Shown: positions 33,986 through 34,383 of the stretch, piece by piece
How the letters are laid out: each line of letters begins with the position of its first letter
Numbering within the stretch: the first letter of the stretch is position 1
Assembly (NCBI GenBank): GCA_021828835.1
Contig: JAJZCY010000013.1
Coordinates: 1-34,383, forward strand
Length of the DNA: 34,383 nt
Direction: 5' to 3'
Source of the DNA: Acidobacteriota bacterium
Lineage (GTDB): Bacteria > Acidobacteriota > Terriglobia > Terriglobales > Acidobacteriaceae
Notes under the pieces: model-generated
Seen by the model: only the letters and a program-made list of their open reading frames with translations
The model's database searches: none
Told to the model about the DNA's origin: nothing
Position numbers and translations under genes: made by a program

Positions 33986-34383
33986 GCCGCACATACTGCC
34001 GATGCCAGCTCGGGTCGTACCGCTGGGCTGTTGTCGCCGCCTCCACCAGCAACCAGCGAAGCAGCGTGTTGCCCTGCTTGGTGATGTGGCCCATCTGCTG
34101 CTGGCGCTTGCCGCTGGAGGCCTCCGACGGAATCAGTCCCAGGTAGCTGCCCACCTGCTTGCCGCGGGGAAACCGCCTCCAGTCGCCCACCACCAGTACA
34201 TACGCCAGCGAGATCACCGGACCTACTCCCGGATGAGTCATCAGAAGACGCGCTTCGTCATCCTGGCAGGCCGCTTCCTCCACTGCCTTATCCAACGGCT
34301 TGATCCGCTGCTCCAGTGCGTCCAGCAAGCGCAGAAGATCTGCGCGCCGCTGCGCGTACCAGCCGCCCAACGGCAGCGCCTCG
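33986..34383 (-). mobile_element. IS110-family transposase, C-terminal (IS116/IS110/IS902) fragment, open at the window edge
   Basis: LLDALEQRIKPLDKAVEEAACQDDEARLLMTHPGVGPVISLAYVLVVGDWRRFPRGKQVGSYLGLIPSEASSGKRQQQMGHITKQGNTLLRWLLVEAATTAQRYDPSWHRQYVR, then runs without a stop into the HxsC-like remnant. Confidence 0.85.

Noticed and set aside
1-34383. CRISPR arrays, tRNA/rRNA genes, phage structural modules, toxin-antitoxin pairs
   Set aside because: No regularly spaced repeats, tRNA-like cloverleaf, rRNA-like stretch or recognisable phage/TA proteins were seen on reading either strand.

Overview
The window looks like a high-GC (probably acidobacterial, inferred from gene style only) accessory carbohydrate and amino-acid catabolic island, about 32.5 kb, ending in an IS-riddled scrap region. 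Left half: a minus-strand Oar/TonB-type outer-membrane receptor (cut by the window edge and absent from the ORF track), an EamA transporter, an IclR regulator, a FAH-family hydrolase, two translationally coupled amidohydrolase-fold proteins, a DegT-type aminotransferase, a divergent sodium:solute symporter, then a Gfo/Idh/MocA oxidoreductase, a large heparinase II/III-like protein, a TIM-barrel glycosidase-like protein and a GH20-like hexosaminidase. Right half: GH39-like and neutral-ceramidase-like secreted proteins, a D-threonine-aldolase-like PLP protein, a 3-hydroxyacyl-CoA-dehydrogenase-like protein, an APC permease, a GSAM-like class III aminotransferase, RidA, an N-acyl-D-amino-acid deacylase, a second IclR regulator and a GH78-like alpha-L-rhamnosidase. 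The 3' end (about 32.6-34.4 kb) is a mosaic of IS3-family transposase fragments, a broken GntP-family permease, a decayed radical-SAM maturase resembling HxsC (His-Xaa-Ser system) and an IS110-family transposase fragment. The strongest unlabelled signal is a shared palindrome TGTTC-N8-GAACR in front of three separate transcription units. In two of them it lies exactly 11 bp downstream of a near-consensus sigma70 promoter, which suggests one local regulon tying the receptor, the catabolic operon and the glycosidase operon together.
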